From positions 1 through 64,000 of the forward strand of contig JAEWBN010000002.1 of the NCBI GenBank assembly GCA_023391095.1: DNA of 64,000 nucleotides, in the 5' to 3' direction. A program made the translations under genes and the position numbers. The stretch is from Pseudomonadota bacterium (GTDB lineage Bacteria; Pseudomonadota; Alphaproteobacteria; Rhizobiales; Devosiaceae). The notes below the pieces were generated by a model. That model had not been told where the DNA came from and searched no databases. It saw only the letters and a program-made list of their open reading frames with translations. How positions within the stretch are numbered: position 1 is the first letter of the stretch; the number at the start of each line of letters is the position of its first letter. Positions 24,603 to 32,666 of the stretch are shown here, piece by piece.

Positions 24603-25388
24603 TTGAGGTTCAAGGGCAAAACAGTTGTGGTCACCGGCGGGGCGTCGGGCATTGGCCTTGCGGCGGCACGCAAATTTGCCGCAGAAGGTGCCGAGGTTGC
24701 GATTGTCGACCTGCGTGCTGAAGCGGCTGCACAAGCTGCCGCGAGCATCGCGGCTAGCGGTGGAGCGGCCTACGGACTGGGTGGCGATGTGTCCGATATC
24801 GCTCAGGTCGAAGACAATGTGCGCACGATTCTCGAGCGCAGCGGCCATATCGACGTGCTGTTCAACAATGCCGGCCTTGCCATGCATCGGAAGGCCGATG
24901 ATTTCAGCGTGGCGGAATGGCGCCGCATGATCGCCGTCAATCTCGATGGCATATTCTTCTGGGCGCAGACGGTCGGTCGCCAGACCATGATCCCGCGGCA
25001 GTCCGGCGTGATCATCAACACCGCCTCCATGGCGGGTCTTGCCGGCATCCCCAATGACATCGCCTATGTCGCCGCCAAGCATGGCGTGGTCGGCATCACC
25101 AAGGCGCTGGCAGTGGAATGGGGCGGCTACGGCATTCGCGTCAACTGCCTTTGCCCCGGCATTACCGAGACCGACATGGTGCGGGCCGTTTCCGAAGAAA
25201 ACCCTGTTCTATTCGCGGACCGCAAGCGCCGCGTCCCCATGGGACGCCCGGCAACTCCCGAAGAACAGGCAGAGTCCGTGCTGTTCATGGCGTCCGACGC
25301 GGCGTCCTACATCAACGGTCTCATCCTGAACAATGACGGCGGCCAGCTGGCGCTGTTCTCCGGCTATTCGCTTCAAACCAACGGCTGA
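24603..25388 (+). CDS. Short-chain dehydrogenase/reductase
   Basis: 261 residues from a TTG with AGGAGTGGAGGAAG just upstream; a TTG eight codons earlier lacks such a site. Classical SDR motifs are present: TGGASGIG (residues 11-18), NNAG, catalytic Ser in NTASMAG, YVAAK, and PGITETDM. It is the first gene of an operon with a TRAP transporter and a PEP-mutase-family lyase, so it probably oxidises the imported hydroxy acid or a derivative; the substrate is unknown. Confidence 0.88.
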   Translation: MRFKGKTVVVTGGASGIGLAAARKFAAEGAEVAIVDLRAEAAAQAAASIAASGGAAYGLGGDVSDIAQVEDNVRTILERSGHIDVLFNNAGLAMHRKADDFSVAEWRRMIAVNLDGIFFWAQTVGRQTMIPRQSGVIINTASMAGLAGIPNDIAYVAAKHGVVGITKALAVEWGGYGIRVNCLCPGITETDMVRAVSEENPVLFADRKRRVPMGRPATPEEQAESVLFMASDAASYINGLILNNDGGQLALFSGYSLQTNG

Positions 25389-25425
25389 CGCTCAAGTTCA
25401 GCCATCCATCCTGAGGAGGAAACAC

Positions 25426-26421
25426 ATGAAGATTTTTGTCAGCGCACTCGCCCTGATCGCGGCCACGGGGCTGGCCGCTCCTGCGGCCCTGTCGCAAGAG
25501 TTTGAAATCACCATGGGCTCGACCGGTCAGACGACGACCGCCATGTATCGGGCCGCCGAGGAATTCGAGCGCGCCGTTGAAGAGCGAACCGAAGGTCGGG
25601 TTGCCGTGGAGCTGGCCTTTGGCGGCGTCTTCGGTGGCGACCGCGAAAATGCCGAACTCACCCAGCTTGGCGAAATCCAGATGGTCTGGACCAGCGATAT
25701 CGGCTTGGGCACGCTGATCCCCGAGATTGGCTTTTCCACCTTGCCGTTCATGTTCCCTGACTATGCATCGGTCGACGCGCATTATCTGGGCGGCTTCGTT
25801 GGCGAGGCATTCGGCGAAGTGCTGCTGCGCAATGGCCTGCGGGTGATCGGCTGGGGCGAAAATGACTATCGCGAACTGACGACCTCGGGCATCGCCGTGA
25901 CGGAAGCCGAGCACCTTGCCGGTCTCAAGCTGCGCGTGCCGCAGTTCCCCTCGCTGCTGTCCTTCTTCCAGAAACTGGGTGCAGCGCCCACGCCGATGGC
26001 CTTCACCGAAGTGTTCACCGCCTTGCAGCAGGGAACCATTGACGGCCAGGATAATGGTCCGATCCAGACGGAATCCCAGCGCTTCCACGAAGCCCAGGAC
26101 CACTATACCTGGACCAACCACGTCTATAGCGCCGCCCCGATCGTCATCAACGACGACTTCTACCAGTCACTGCCCGAAGATATTCGCGCCATCATCGACG
26201 AAGAAGGAGCTCGCGTCGCAGCGCTCCAGGTGGAATGGAACCGCGCCGACGTTCAGGGTGCCATCGAGCGGATGGAGGCCGATGGCATCGAGGTCCATGA
26301 ACTCAGCCCGGCAGCCGTAACCCGGTTCCGCGAAGTGGCACAGGAAGTCTGGGCTGAATTCGCGCCGCAATACGATGCCGCCGTCATGGAGCGCATCCAG
26401 GCAGAATTTGCGGTTCAGTAA
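25426..26421 (+). CDS. dctP: TRAP transporter substrate-binding protein (DctP)
   Basis: 331 residues with GAGGAGG before the ATG. Signal peptide FVSALALIAATGLAAPAALS then QEFE. The DctP fold is recognised from the segments LTQLGEIQMVWTSDIGLGTL, the substrate-arginine region LAGLKLRVPQFPSLLSFFQK and PMAFTEVFTALQQGTIDGQD near residue 190-215. It delivers an organic acid to the following DctQM permease. The ligand is not predictable, though the lyase gene in the operon suggests a C4-C6 acid. Confidence 0.92.
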   Translation: MKIFVSALALIAATGLAAPAALSQEFEITMGSTGQTTTAMYRAAEEFERAVEERTEGRVAVELAFGGVFGGDRENAELTQLGEIQMVWTSDIGLGTLIPEIGFSTLPFMFPDYASVDAHYLGGFVGEAFGEVLLRNGLRVIGWGENDYRELTTSGIAVTEAEHLAGLKLRVPQFPSLLSFFQKLGAAPTPMAFTEVFTALQQGTIDGQDNGPIQTESQRFHEAQDHYTWTNHVYSAAPIVINDDFYQSLPEDIRAIIDEEGARVAALQVEWNRADVQGAIERMEADGIEVHELSPAAVTRFREVAQEVWAEFAPQYDAAVMERIQAEFAVQ

Positions 26422-26476
26422 CTCAATGGGGCGGGGGCCAGCGCTCCCGCCCCATGCTTTGGGGGAGAGGGGAGCC

Positions 26477-26950
26477 ATGGCTCGCTTGAGGATTTTCGAC
26501 GCAATTCTTGTTGCGCTTTTTGTCGGCATGCTGGGACTTAATGTTCTCCAGGTCGTCTTTCGCTACCTGCTGCACAGTCCACTCTACTGGTCCGAAGAAG
26601 CGGCCATCTACATGATGGTGGTGATGGTTTTCCTCGCCGTCGCCGTGCTGACCCGCGATCGCGAGCACATCGTCATCGATCTGCTCGGTTCTGTGGAGCA
26701 GGGGCCGGCCTTGCGCGCGCTGGACATCGTTCAGTTTCTGATCACCGCGCTGATCATGGGCGTCTTCGCCACTCTTGCGTTTGAATACCTCCTTTCTGTC
26801 ATCGCCCGAAATGCGAACTCCACGGCCCTGCGCCTGCCGATGTGGGTGCCCGTGATATCCATGCCGCTCGGCTTTGCCGGAGGCACGCTGTTCGCTCTCG
26901 TCAATGCAGTCCGCATGCTGCGGCAGCGCGAAATGGGAGCCCAGTCATGA
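26477..26950 (+). CDS. dctQ: TRAP transporter small permease (DctQ)
   Basis: 157 residues with four membrane spans (ILVALFVGMLGLNVLQVVFR; EEAAIYMMVVMVFLAVAVLT; IVQFLITALIMGVFATLAFE; VPVISMPLGFAGGTLFALVN). A GGGAGAGGGGAG ribosome site precedes the ATG. Its stop overlaps the dctM start in ATGA, as usual for this pair. Confidence 0.9.
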   Translation: MARLRIFDAILVALFVGMLGLNVLQVVFRYLLHSPLYWSEEAAIYMMVVMVFLAVAVLTRDREHIVIDLLGSVEQGPALRALDIVQFLITALIMGVFATLAFEYLLSVIARNANSTALRLPMWVPVISMPLGFAGGTLFALVNAVRMLRQREMGAQS

Positions 26951-28236
26951 GCAGCATCGCCATTCTGGGGATTTTCCTCGTTGTCATGATGGCTTTGGCG
27001 CTGATCCGGGTGCCACTTGCCATCGCCATTCTCGGCGGTGCCTTTGCGGGATTTCTGGCGTCCGGGCGCTCCTTAGGCATTGTCGCGCCATCGGCCTTCA
27101 GCGCCATTGACGTCTTCGCCTTTCTGGCCGTGCCCGGCTTCATCTATGCCGGCGCGCTAATGCTGCATGGGCGTATCGCCGAGTCCATTCTCGACCTCTT
27201 CCAGGGCCTTGCAAACCGCATGCAGGGCGCGCTGGGCGCCATCACGGTCGTTGTCTCGATGCTGTTCGGGACGATCAGCGGCTCGTCGGTCGCCACCGTC
27301 AGCATGGTGGGCGGCATGATGATTCCGGAAATGGAGAAACGCGGCTATCGCCGGGAAAAGGCCGCAGCGCTGGTTGCAGCGACCGGTGTCTTGGGCGTGC
27401 TCATTCCCCCGTCCATCCCGGGCATCATGTATGCCATCGCGGCGGGGCAATCGATTGCGGCCGTCTGGCTGACGACGGTCATGCCCGCCCTTCTTCTCGG
27501 TACACTATGGGCCGTTATCGCCGTGTTCCAGGGCAGGGGCGCCAATGCCCTGACGCCGACGCTCGACGCTGCAGCCGCAGTGCATGTGCGAGGCAAGATG
27601 TGGCGGTCTGTGCCCGCTCTCTTTGCCCCCATCATCATCTTCGGCGGCATTTATGGCGGCGTGTTCACGCCCACCGAGGGCGGGGCTGTGGTGGTGGTCT
27701 ACTGCCTGATCATCGGCTTCCTGTTTTACCGCGGCCTCCGTCCGGGAACCATTTTCGGCATCACCGCGCAGGCGGCCCGGATGAGCGCCGCCATCCTCCT
27801 GCTCATCGCCGCTGCAGCCGTCGCTGGACGTCTTTTCACGCTCACGGGTCTGCCGCGCGAACTGACGACCGCCATTGTCGGCATGAACCTCGATCCGTTG
27901 ATGTTCCTTCTGGTGCTCAACCTGATCCTGCTGGGGATCGGAATGTTCATGGAAACCAACACCGCCATCCTCATTCTGACGCCCATCCTGCTGCCCATCG
28001 CACAAGGGTTGGGGATCGACCCGCTGCATTTCGGTGCGATCATGTTGCTCAACCTCGAACTGGGCATGATCACCCCGCCCATGGCCGGCAATCTCTTTGT
28101 TGCCTGCAAGGTGGCGGGCGTTCCGTTCAACGCCATGTTGCGACCACTGCTCCCCTATTACGCAGCGGCCATTCCCGTGCTGGCCATCACCACCTACTTC
28201 CCGGAGTTTTCTCTGGCCATCACGCGGCTCTTCTAA
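26947..28236 (+). CDS. dctM: TRAP transporter large permease (DctM)
   Basis: 429 residues, about 12 hydrophobic segments, normal family length. Typical DctM signatures include GFLASGRSLGIVAPSAFSAI, LFGTISGSSVATVSMVGGMM, ATGVLGVLIPPSIPGIMYAI and LNLELGMITPPMAGNLFVAC. With DctQ it forms the sodium-driven transport subunit fed by the upstream binding protein. Confidence 0.93.
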   Translation: MSSIAILGIFLVVMMALALIRVPLAIAILGGAFAGFLASGRSLGIVAPSAFSAIDVFAFLAVPGFIYAGALMLHGRIAESILDLFQGLANRMQGALGAITVVVSMLFGTISGSSVATVSMVGGMMIPEMEKRGYRREKAAALVAATGVLGVLIPPSIPGIMYAIAAGQSIAAVWLTTVMPALLLGTLWAVIAVFQGRGANALTPTLDAAAAVHVRGKMWRSVPALFAPIIIFGGIYGGVFTPTEGGAVVVVYCLIIGFLFYRGLRPGTIFGITAQAARMSAAILLLIAAAAVAGRLFTLTGLPRELTTAIVGMNLDPLMFLLVLNLILLGIGMFMETNTAILILTPILLPIAQGLGIDPLHFGAIMLLNLELGMITPPMAGNLFVACKVAGVPFNAMLRPLLPYYAAAIPVLAITTYFPEFSLAITRLF

Positions 28237-28248
28237 AGGACACGACCG

Positions 28249-29112
28249 ATGACCCCCAATGAACGCCGCCGCGCGCTCAAGGCACGCCTTTCCGCCGGCT
28301 CCACCATGCTCATTCCCGGCGCCTACGACGCGGTGAGCGCCATGCTGATCGAACAGGCTGGCTTTGAAGCTGTCTATGTGGGCAGCTATTCGACGGCCGC
28401 CTCGGGTGTGGGAAGCGCCGATGTCGGTATTGTCAGCCGCGACGAGATGGTTCGCTCCGCCCAGACCGTTGTCAATGCGGTGAGCGTGCCCGTCCTTGCC
28501 GATGCAGAGGACGGTTGGGCCGATGCGGCCAATATCTGGCGGACGGTACGCATGTTCGAGGATGCCGGTGTCGCCGGCATCCACATCGAGGACCATGCCT
28601 TCGGCAAACATGCTGCGGTGACCCCGCGTCTCGACCCTGTCGAAGAAGCCGCCGGCCGCATTGCAGCAGCCGTGGCGGCCCGTCGCGACCCTGATTTTCT
28701 CATCATCGGCCGCACTGACGCCGCCTGGGCCAATCAGGACGAGGAGGATATCGTGCGTCGTTTGGTGGCCTATCGTGCAGCTGGTGCGGACGTCCTGATG
28801 CCGGCCGGCATCATGCCGGATATGCTCGCCCGCATCCGCGCCCGCACTGACGGCCCGGTGGTGGTCACCGACACCATCGGCACGTCCCTGTCCGATGAGC
28901 AAAAGGCAGGCGCAAACGCGGTGCTCTACTATGGGTTCACCCTTTATGCCGCCTATTCAGGCGTTAAGACCGCCCTCGCCAGCCTGCGCGAGACGCAGTC
29001 AGCCGAAGGAATAATGGGCATCCGCGACGCCATCGGCGATTTCGAGGGGCTGCTAGACTATGAAGGCTTCACCGATCGGCATAAGCGCTTCGGGGTCAAG
29101 TCCGGCCAGTAA
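28249..29112 (+). CDS. Isocitrate lyase / PEP mutase superfamily enzyme
   Basis: 287 residues. The fold is shown by PGAYDAVSAMLIEQAGFEAV, the metal-binding DAEDGW (about residue 84-89), HIEDHAFGK and IIGRTDA. The superfamily makes or breaks C-C bonds next to an alpha-keto acid (methylisocitrate, dimethylmalate, oxaloacetate). The classical KKCGH-type loop of isocitrate lyase reads FGKHAAVTP here, so the exact reaction is uncertain. Being the last gene of the TRAP operon, it probably cleaves the imported substrate. Confidence 0.8.
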   Translation: MTPNERRRALKARLSAGSTMLIPGAYDAVSAMLIEQAGFEAVYVGSYSTAASGVGSADVGIVSRDEMVRSAQTVVNAVSVPVLADAEDGWADAANIWRTVRMFEDAGVAGIHIEDHAFGKHAAVTPRLDPVEEAAGRIAAAVAARRDPDFLIIGRTDAAWANQDEEDIVRRLVAYRAAGADVLMPAGIMPDMLARIRARTDGPVVVTDTIGTSLSDEQKAGANAVLYYGFTLYAAYSGVKTALASLRETQSAEGIMGIRDAIGDFEGLLDYEGFTDRHKRFGVKSGQ

Positions 29113-29138
29113 GCCGGACAGCCCCATGCGTCGCCGGC

Positions 29139-29930
29139 CTAGTGCACCCTGGACCGCAGGCGGCGGATGACGAAAATTTCCGCAACGGCAAAGACAATCA
29201 GGGCGGCCACGGTGGTGAAGATCACGGCCGGGTACTGGCCCGAAAAACCCTCTGCCGATGTGTGCTTGATCAGAATGCCGGTATAGGCCCAGAGCAGCAC
29301 TGCGCCATAGGCGACGTCCCGGTTCCGCAGCATCACCAGCGTTCCGATAATGGCGGCGACAGCCAGGATCGCGACGGCCCAGTATTGCTCTTCAATGCCG
29401 AAACCGTCCCAGCCGGTGCTCACCAGCCACACTGTGATGTTGGCGACCGTCGCAACAGTGATCCAGCCGAAATAGACGCTGAACGGCAGCCGGATCAGCC
29501 AATATTCCTGCCCCACCAGGCCATGGTCGCGAGTAGTGACCACGATGACGGCAAGCAGCACGAGAATTGTGGCGATCAACACCGTCGACAGGAAGATGAA
29601 GTCGTAATGCCACGCAAAGACCCAGGCCGTATTGGCTAGCGACGTTGCCGCAAAGAGGATCGCAATCCGGCGCAAGAGTGGCCCGTTGTTGGCACCGGGT
29701 TTATGAAAAAGGCCCCATTGATGGGCAAGGTGAACCGCCAGGAGCGCATAGATCAGGCCCCAGATCGAAAATGTCAGTCCCGCCGGTGCGAAGAGATTTT
29801 CGTAGGTGTCCGATATCTCTCCGGTCTGCCGCCCGTTGAGAGGCAAGGCATTGGCCAGGTAGTTGACCGTGACCATGACGATATAGGTAACCGTGGCGAA
29901 TACCTTCACCGGCAACTCGGCAGTCTTCAT
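29139..29930 (-). CDS. Tryptophan-rich TspO-like integral membrane protein
   Basis: 263 residues with seven or more spans and many tryptophans (FSIWGLIYALLAVHLAHQWG; YWLIRLPFSVYFGWITVATV; WLVSTGWDGFG). It resembles the TspO/MBR-related family annotated as tryptophan-rich sensory proteins, but is longer than canonical TspO (about 160 residues). The role is unknown; TspO relatives bind tetrapyrroles or affect oxygen and light responses. It converges on the PEP-mutase-family gene and opens a stress-related block. Confidence 0.6.
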   Translation of the reverse strand: MKTAELPVKVFATVTYIVMVTVNYLANALPLNGRQTGEISDTYENLFAPAGLTFSIWGLIYALLAVHLAHQWGLFHKPGANNGPLLRRIAILFAATSLANTAWVFAWHYDFIFLSTVLIATILVLLAVIVVTTRDHGLVGQEYWLIRLPFSVYFGWITVATVANITVWLVSTGWDGFGIEEQYWAVAILAVAAIIGTLVMLRNRDVAYGAVLLWAYTGILIKHTSAEGFSGQYPAVIFTTVAALIVFAVAEIFVIRRLRSRVH

Positions 29931-30012
29931 CAGTTGGACTCCTTGACGCTTTTATCCCTAACTCCAAAGCTGCCTGTTGGTTCAGTGAGAGCCGCCCCAT
30001 CGGCCTTCGAGA

Positions 30013-30336
30013 CTAGTTCTGTTCGGCCTTCGCGTGCACGACGGGCTTTTCCAGTTCTGAGGAATGGGTTTCGACGTGGGCTGCGTCCCGCTCCGGTTCG
30101 GGAATGGGAACACCGGCAAGGGGATCCTGGCTCTCCAGTTGCTGGGTGGCCGTGGCGGCGATACGCACCGCCTCGTCTTCCGACGAAGCCACCAGGGCTG
30201 CGGCCTTGACCGATGGAATATCGAATGTGTTGGCGAGGAAGCGGATTTCGCGTGTCTTGCCGTCATCGGCCTTTGGCACCTCGTTGACGCGCAGGTGTCC
30301 ATCAGCTGCGGAACGCGTGAGAATGGCATCGGTCAT
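30013..30336 (-). CDS. Small soluble protein, divergent from Mn catalase
   Basis: 107 residues from the ATG that has GGAG eight bases upstream; an ATG at 30348 is in frame. The core (GHLRVNEVPKADDGKTREIR; DIPSVKAAALVASSEDEAVR) looks like a short alpha/beta unit, followed by a Pro/Glu-rich tail. No domain is recognised. It shares a 138-base intergenic region with the catalase gene. Confidence 0.55.
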   Translation of the reverse strand: MTDAILTRSAADGHLRVNEVPKADDGKTREIRFLANTFDIPSVKAAALVASSEDEAVRIAATATQQLESQDPLAGVPIPEPERDAAHVETHSSELEKPVVHAKAEQN

Positions 30337-30474
30337 TGCAATCTCCATAAACAGCCGGCTAACGCCGCGGGCGCCCCGACGTTGCGGCCGTCGGACGCTC
30401 CAATCACACAGGTTAATATAGGAACGGCTGGTCCTGTTCCGCCTTGGTTGGCTTTCAGCAACAAGGAGCAGGAC

Positions 30475-31308
30475 ATGTTCTATACTGACGGCAAGCTTCA
30501 ATATCCGGTTCGCGTCGAGACGCCCGATCCGCTGTTTGCGCGGGCCCTGCAACAGGCCATCGGCGGCGTTGAAGGCGAAATCCGCGTCGCCATGCAATAC
30601 TTCTTCCAGGCCATGGGCGCGCGCGGCCCCAAGAAGTATCGCGACCTGCTGCTCAACACGGCGACCGAAGAGCTGGGGCATATCGAAATGCTGGCCACCG
30701 CCGTCGCCCTCAACCTCGAAGGCGCGCCCAATGCCATCAAGGACGAGGTAGCCAAGGACCCCGTGGCCTCTTCGGTTCTGGGCGGGGTCAATTTCAAGAA
30801 TATTCTTTCGGCCGGCCTTGCTGCCATGCCGGTGGACAGCGACGGCATCCCCTTCAACATGTCGCACATCTATGCCAGCGGCAACGCAGCCGCCGACATG
30901 TCGGCAAACGTGACCGCCGAAGCCACTGGCCGCGTCCTGGCTGTCCGTCTTTACAACATGACGTCCGACCCGGGCATGCGGGACATGCTGCAGTTCCTGA
31001 TTGCGCGCGACACCATGCACCAGAACCAGTGGCTCGCCGCCCTGCAGGACATGGGCGGTGACGAAGCCGTGTTCCCCATTCCCAACAGTCACCCCCAGGC
31101 CGAAGAGAAGCAGGAATACAGCTACGCTTTCTTCAGCCATATGCTGGACGCCGAGCTGCCCGAGGGCCGTTGGACTTCCGGTCCTTCCGTGGACGGCAAG
31201 GGTCAGTTCTCGGCCGTCAACAGTGAGCCCATGGGCGGTGAACCGATGCTCGGTCCCGCGGCCCCCGGCCTTGGCGCCCAGACCGAACAGATGGGCAAGG
31301 CGCTTTGA
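30475..31308 (+). CDS. Manganese (non-haem) catalase
   Basis: 277 residues with AAGGAG before the ATG. It converts hydrogen peroxide to water and oxygen at a dimanganese centre. The ligand set seen in characterised enzymes is present: Glu35 (GGVEGEIRVAM), Glu66 and His69 (TEELGHIEM), Glu149 (TAEATGR) and His182 (RDTMHQNQW). The C-terminal tail is Gly/Pro-rich as in other bacterial members. The gene is followed by a terminator and lies among other stress genes. Confidence 0.95.
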   Translation: MFYTDGKLQYPVRVETPDPLFARALQQAIGGVEGEIRVAMQYFFQAMGARGPKKYRDLLLNTATEELGHIEMLATAVALNLEGAPNAIKDEVAKDPVASSVLGGVNFKNILSAGLAAMPVDSDGIPFNMSHIYASGNAAADMSANVTAEATGRVLAVRLYNMTSDPGMRDMLQFLIARDTMHQNQWLAALQDMGGDEAVFPIPNSHPQAEEKQEYSYAFFSHMLDAELPEGRWTSGPSVDGKGQFSAVNSEPMGGEPMLGPAAPGLGAQTEQMGKAL

Positions 31309-31436
31309 GCGAGCCCCATTCCCGCGATCCGGAAGGACCAACAGAGAGCCGGCCCCTACTCGGGCCGGTTGTCTACCTGCCGCTCCTCGTGATCGGTATC
31401 ATCGCCCTGGCGCTGGCTGTCTTTATATTCACCTGA
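31305..31436 (+). CDS. 43-residue single-span membrane protein overlapping catalase
   Basis: A TTG overlapping the catalase stop (TTGA) opens 43 codons: a polar Pro/Glu-rich N-terminus and one span (VYLPLLVIGIIALALAVFIF), ending just before the terminator. Two more tiny single-span proteins of similar layout lie at 34420 and 34611, so this is probably real. Function unknown. Confidence 0.5.
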   Translation: MSEPHSRDPEGPTESRPLLGPVVYLPLLVIGIIALALAVFIFT

Positions 31437-31460
31437 AGCCAGGATAGTGGCGCAAAGAAA

Positions 31461-31487
31461 GGGGGCGTTCGTGGAACGCCCCCTTTT
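31461..31487. terminator. Bidirectional intrinsic terminator
   Basis: GGGGGCGTTC (31461-31470), loop GTG, GAACGCCCCC (31474-31483), then TTTT. AAAGAAA precedes it, so it can also serve the convergent minus-strand gene 31503-31961. Confidence 0.92.
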
Positions 31488-31502
31488 CTGGTTTCGATGG
31501 GT

Positions 31503-31961
31503 TTAGTTGCTCGTGGTGGTCTCCGAGCCGGACGAAGCATCGGTGCTGGTGCCGGCATCAGTACCCTCGGCGCCCAGGAACCCACCCGTACGGCAGGCCT
31601 CGATGTCGATGGTGTTGAGGTCAAGCGTCGCAAAATCCACGCTGACTTCACTGGAAGCGGAAGCCATTGCATCAGTGCTTGTAGCAGCGTCGCCGGATGT
31701 GGCCGCGCTCGAGTCGCCCGAGGTCGTGGCATCGGCGCCGGTGTCAGCACCCGCTTCGGCCTCGGTGGTGGTGCCGGCATCCACAGTGCCTGCGCTTGCG
31801 CCCGATGTCTCATTGCTGAGGAGCATATCGCAGTGCTGCTGGATGCGTCCGACCTGATCTGCCGGCACAGCGGAGCCGTCGAGGGTGAACTGTGCAAAGG
31901 CCGGAGCGGAAATGCCCAGCGTCAGGGCGGCGACACTGGCAAACAGGAACTTTTTGGTCAC
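31503..31961 (-). CDS. Secreted low-complexity Ala/Thr/Ser/Asp-rich protein
   Basis: 152 residues with a signal peptide (KFLFASVAALTLGISAPAFA then QFTLDG). A conserved-looking head (DQVGRIQQHCDMLLSN) and a later segment (VDFATLDLNTIDIEACRTGG) carry one cysteine each and flank a long disordered acidic stretch of A, T, S, D, G and E. Function unknown. The low-complexity region may vary between strains. Confidence 0.7.
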   Translation of the reverse strand: MTKKFLFASVAALTLGISAPAFAQFTLDGSAVPADQVGRIQQHCDMLLSNETSGASAGTVDAGTTTEAEAGADTGADATTSGDSSAATSGDAATSTDAMASASSEVSVDFATLDLNTIDIEACRTGGFLGAEGTDAGTSTDASSGSETTTSN

Positions 31962-32129
31962 GTCATCTCTCCTCTAGGGGGTTGAGTACGGCCTACACAA
32001 CTCCAGTGCACCGGCCCGGTTCAGCGCCAGCCCCGCGCTTAACCTTCGTTATGTTGGTGCCGAAAAACGGCAGCAAAAATGAACCCCCACCGCCATTTTC
32101 CGTTCGCCAATCACGAATGGAGATGCCGC

Positions 32130-32663
32130 ATGACACGACACGATGACGCGCCCAAGCGCGCAAGCCATGATGATCGCGACGCAGACCTGGCCTATGTCGG
32201 CCGCTCCGTCCTGGTGTCGCGCCCGATTTCGGAAGTCTATCAGTTCTGGCGCGACCCGACGCGCTTTCCGCTCTTCATGAAGGCCGTCGATGCCGTTGAA
32301 AAGACCGTAGAGGGCTACGTCTGGACCGTCCGCGCCCCGGCCGGGCAGAGCGTGACGCTGATCACCAAAGTCACAGAGGACAGCCCGGATAGCGTCATTG
32401 CCTGGGAGTCCGTGCCGGCATCGCAGATCAAGACGAGGGGGAGGGTAACGTTCACCCCGGCCCCCGCTGGGCGCGGCACCGTGCTCACGGCCGACATCGC
32501 CTACGACCCACCGGCAGGCGACCTTGGTCGCCTTGTCGCCAAGCTGTTTGGCGCTGAGCCCAATATCCAGGCCCGCCACGAACTCAAGCGTTTCAAGATG
32601 CTGCTCGAGGCCGGCGAGATCGCTACCGGCAGCTTTCACCGTCAGCAGCAGAACGAGGAATAA
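32130..32663 (+). CDS. SRPBCC (polyketide cyclase/START-like) family protein
   Basis: 177 residues from an ATG with GGAG nine bases upstream; ATG 32079 in frame lacks a site. START-like hallmarks: VLVSRPISEVYQFWRDPTRF at the start of the fold, SVIAWESVPASQIKTRGRVT in the middle and the long C-terminal helix RHELKRFKMLLEAGEIATGS. This group often travels with stress and membrane-homeostasis genes. It lies three bases before the dehydrogenase gene. The ligand is unknown. Confidence 0.82.
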   Translation: MTRHDDAPKRASHDDRDADLAYVGRSVLVSRPISEVYQFWRDPTRFPLFMKAVDAVEKTVEGYVWTVRAPAGQSVTLITKVTEDSPDSVIAWESVPASQIKTRGRVTFTPAPAGRGTVLTADIAYDPPAGDLGRLVAKLFGAEPNIQARHELKRFKMLLEAGEIATGSFHRQQQNEE

Positions 32664-32666
32664 GAT

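Noticed and set aside
27505..28902. 465-codon minus-strand frame across dctM and the lyase gene
   Set aside because: It is antisense to two well recognised genes and shows no domain or ribosome site.
30421..30445. GGAAC upstream of Mn catalase as a sigma-EcfG promoter
   Set aside because: The -10 at N16-17 reads CCTT or CTTG rather than CGTT, and the GGAAC belongs to a short inverted repeat with GTTCC.
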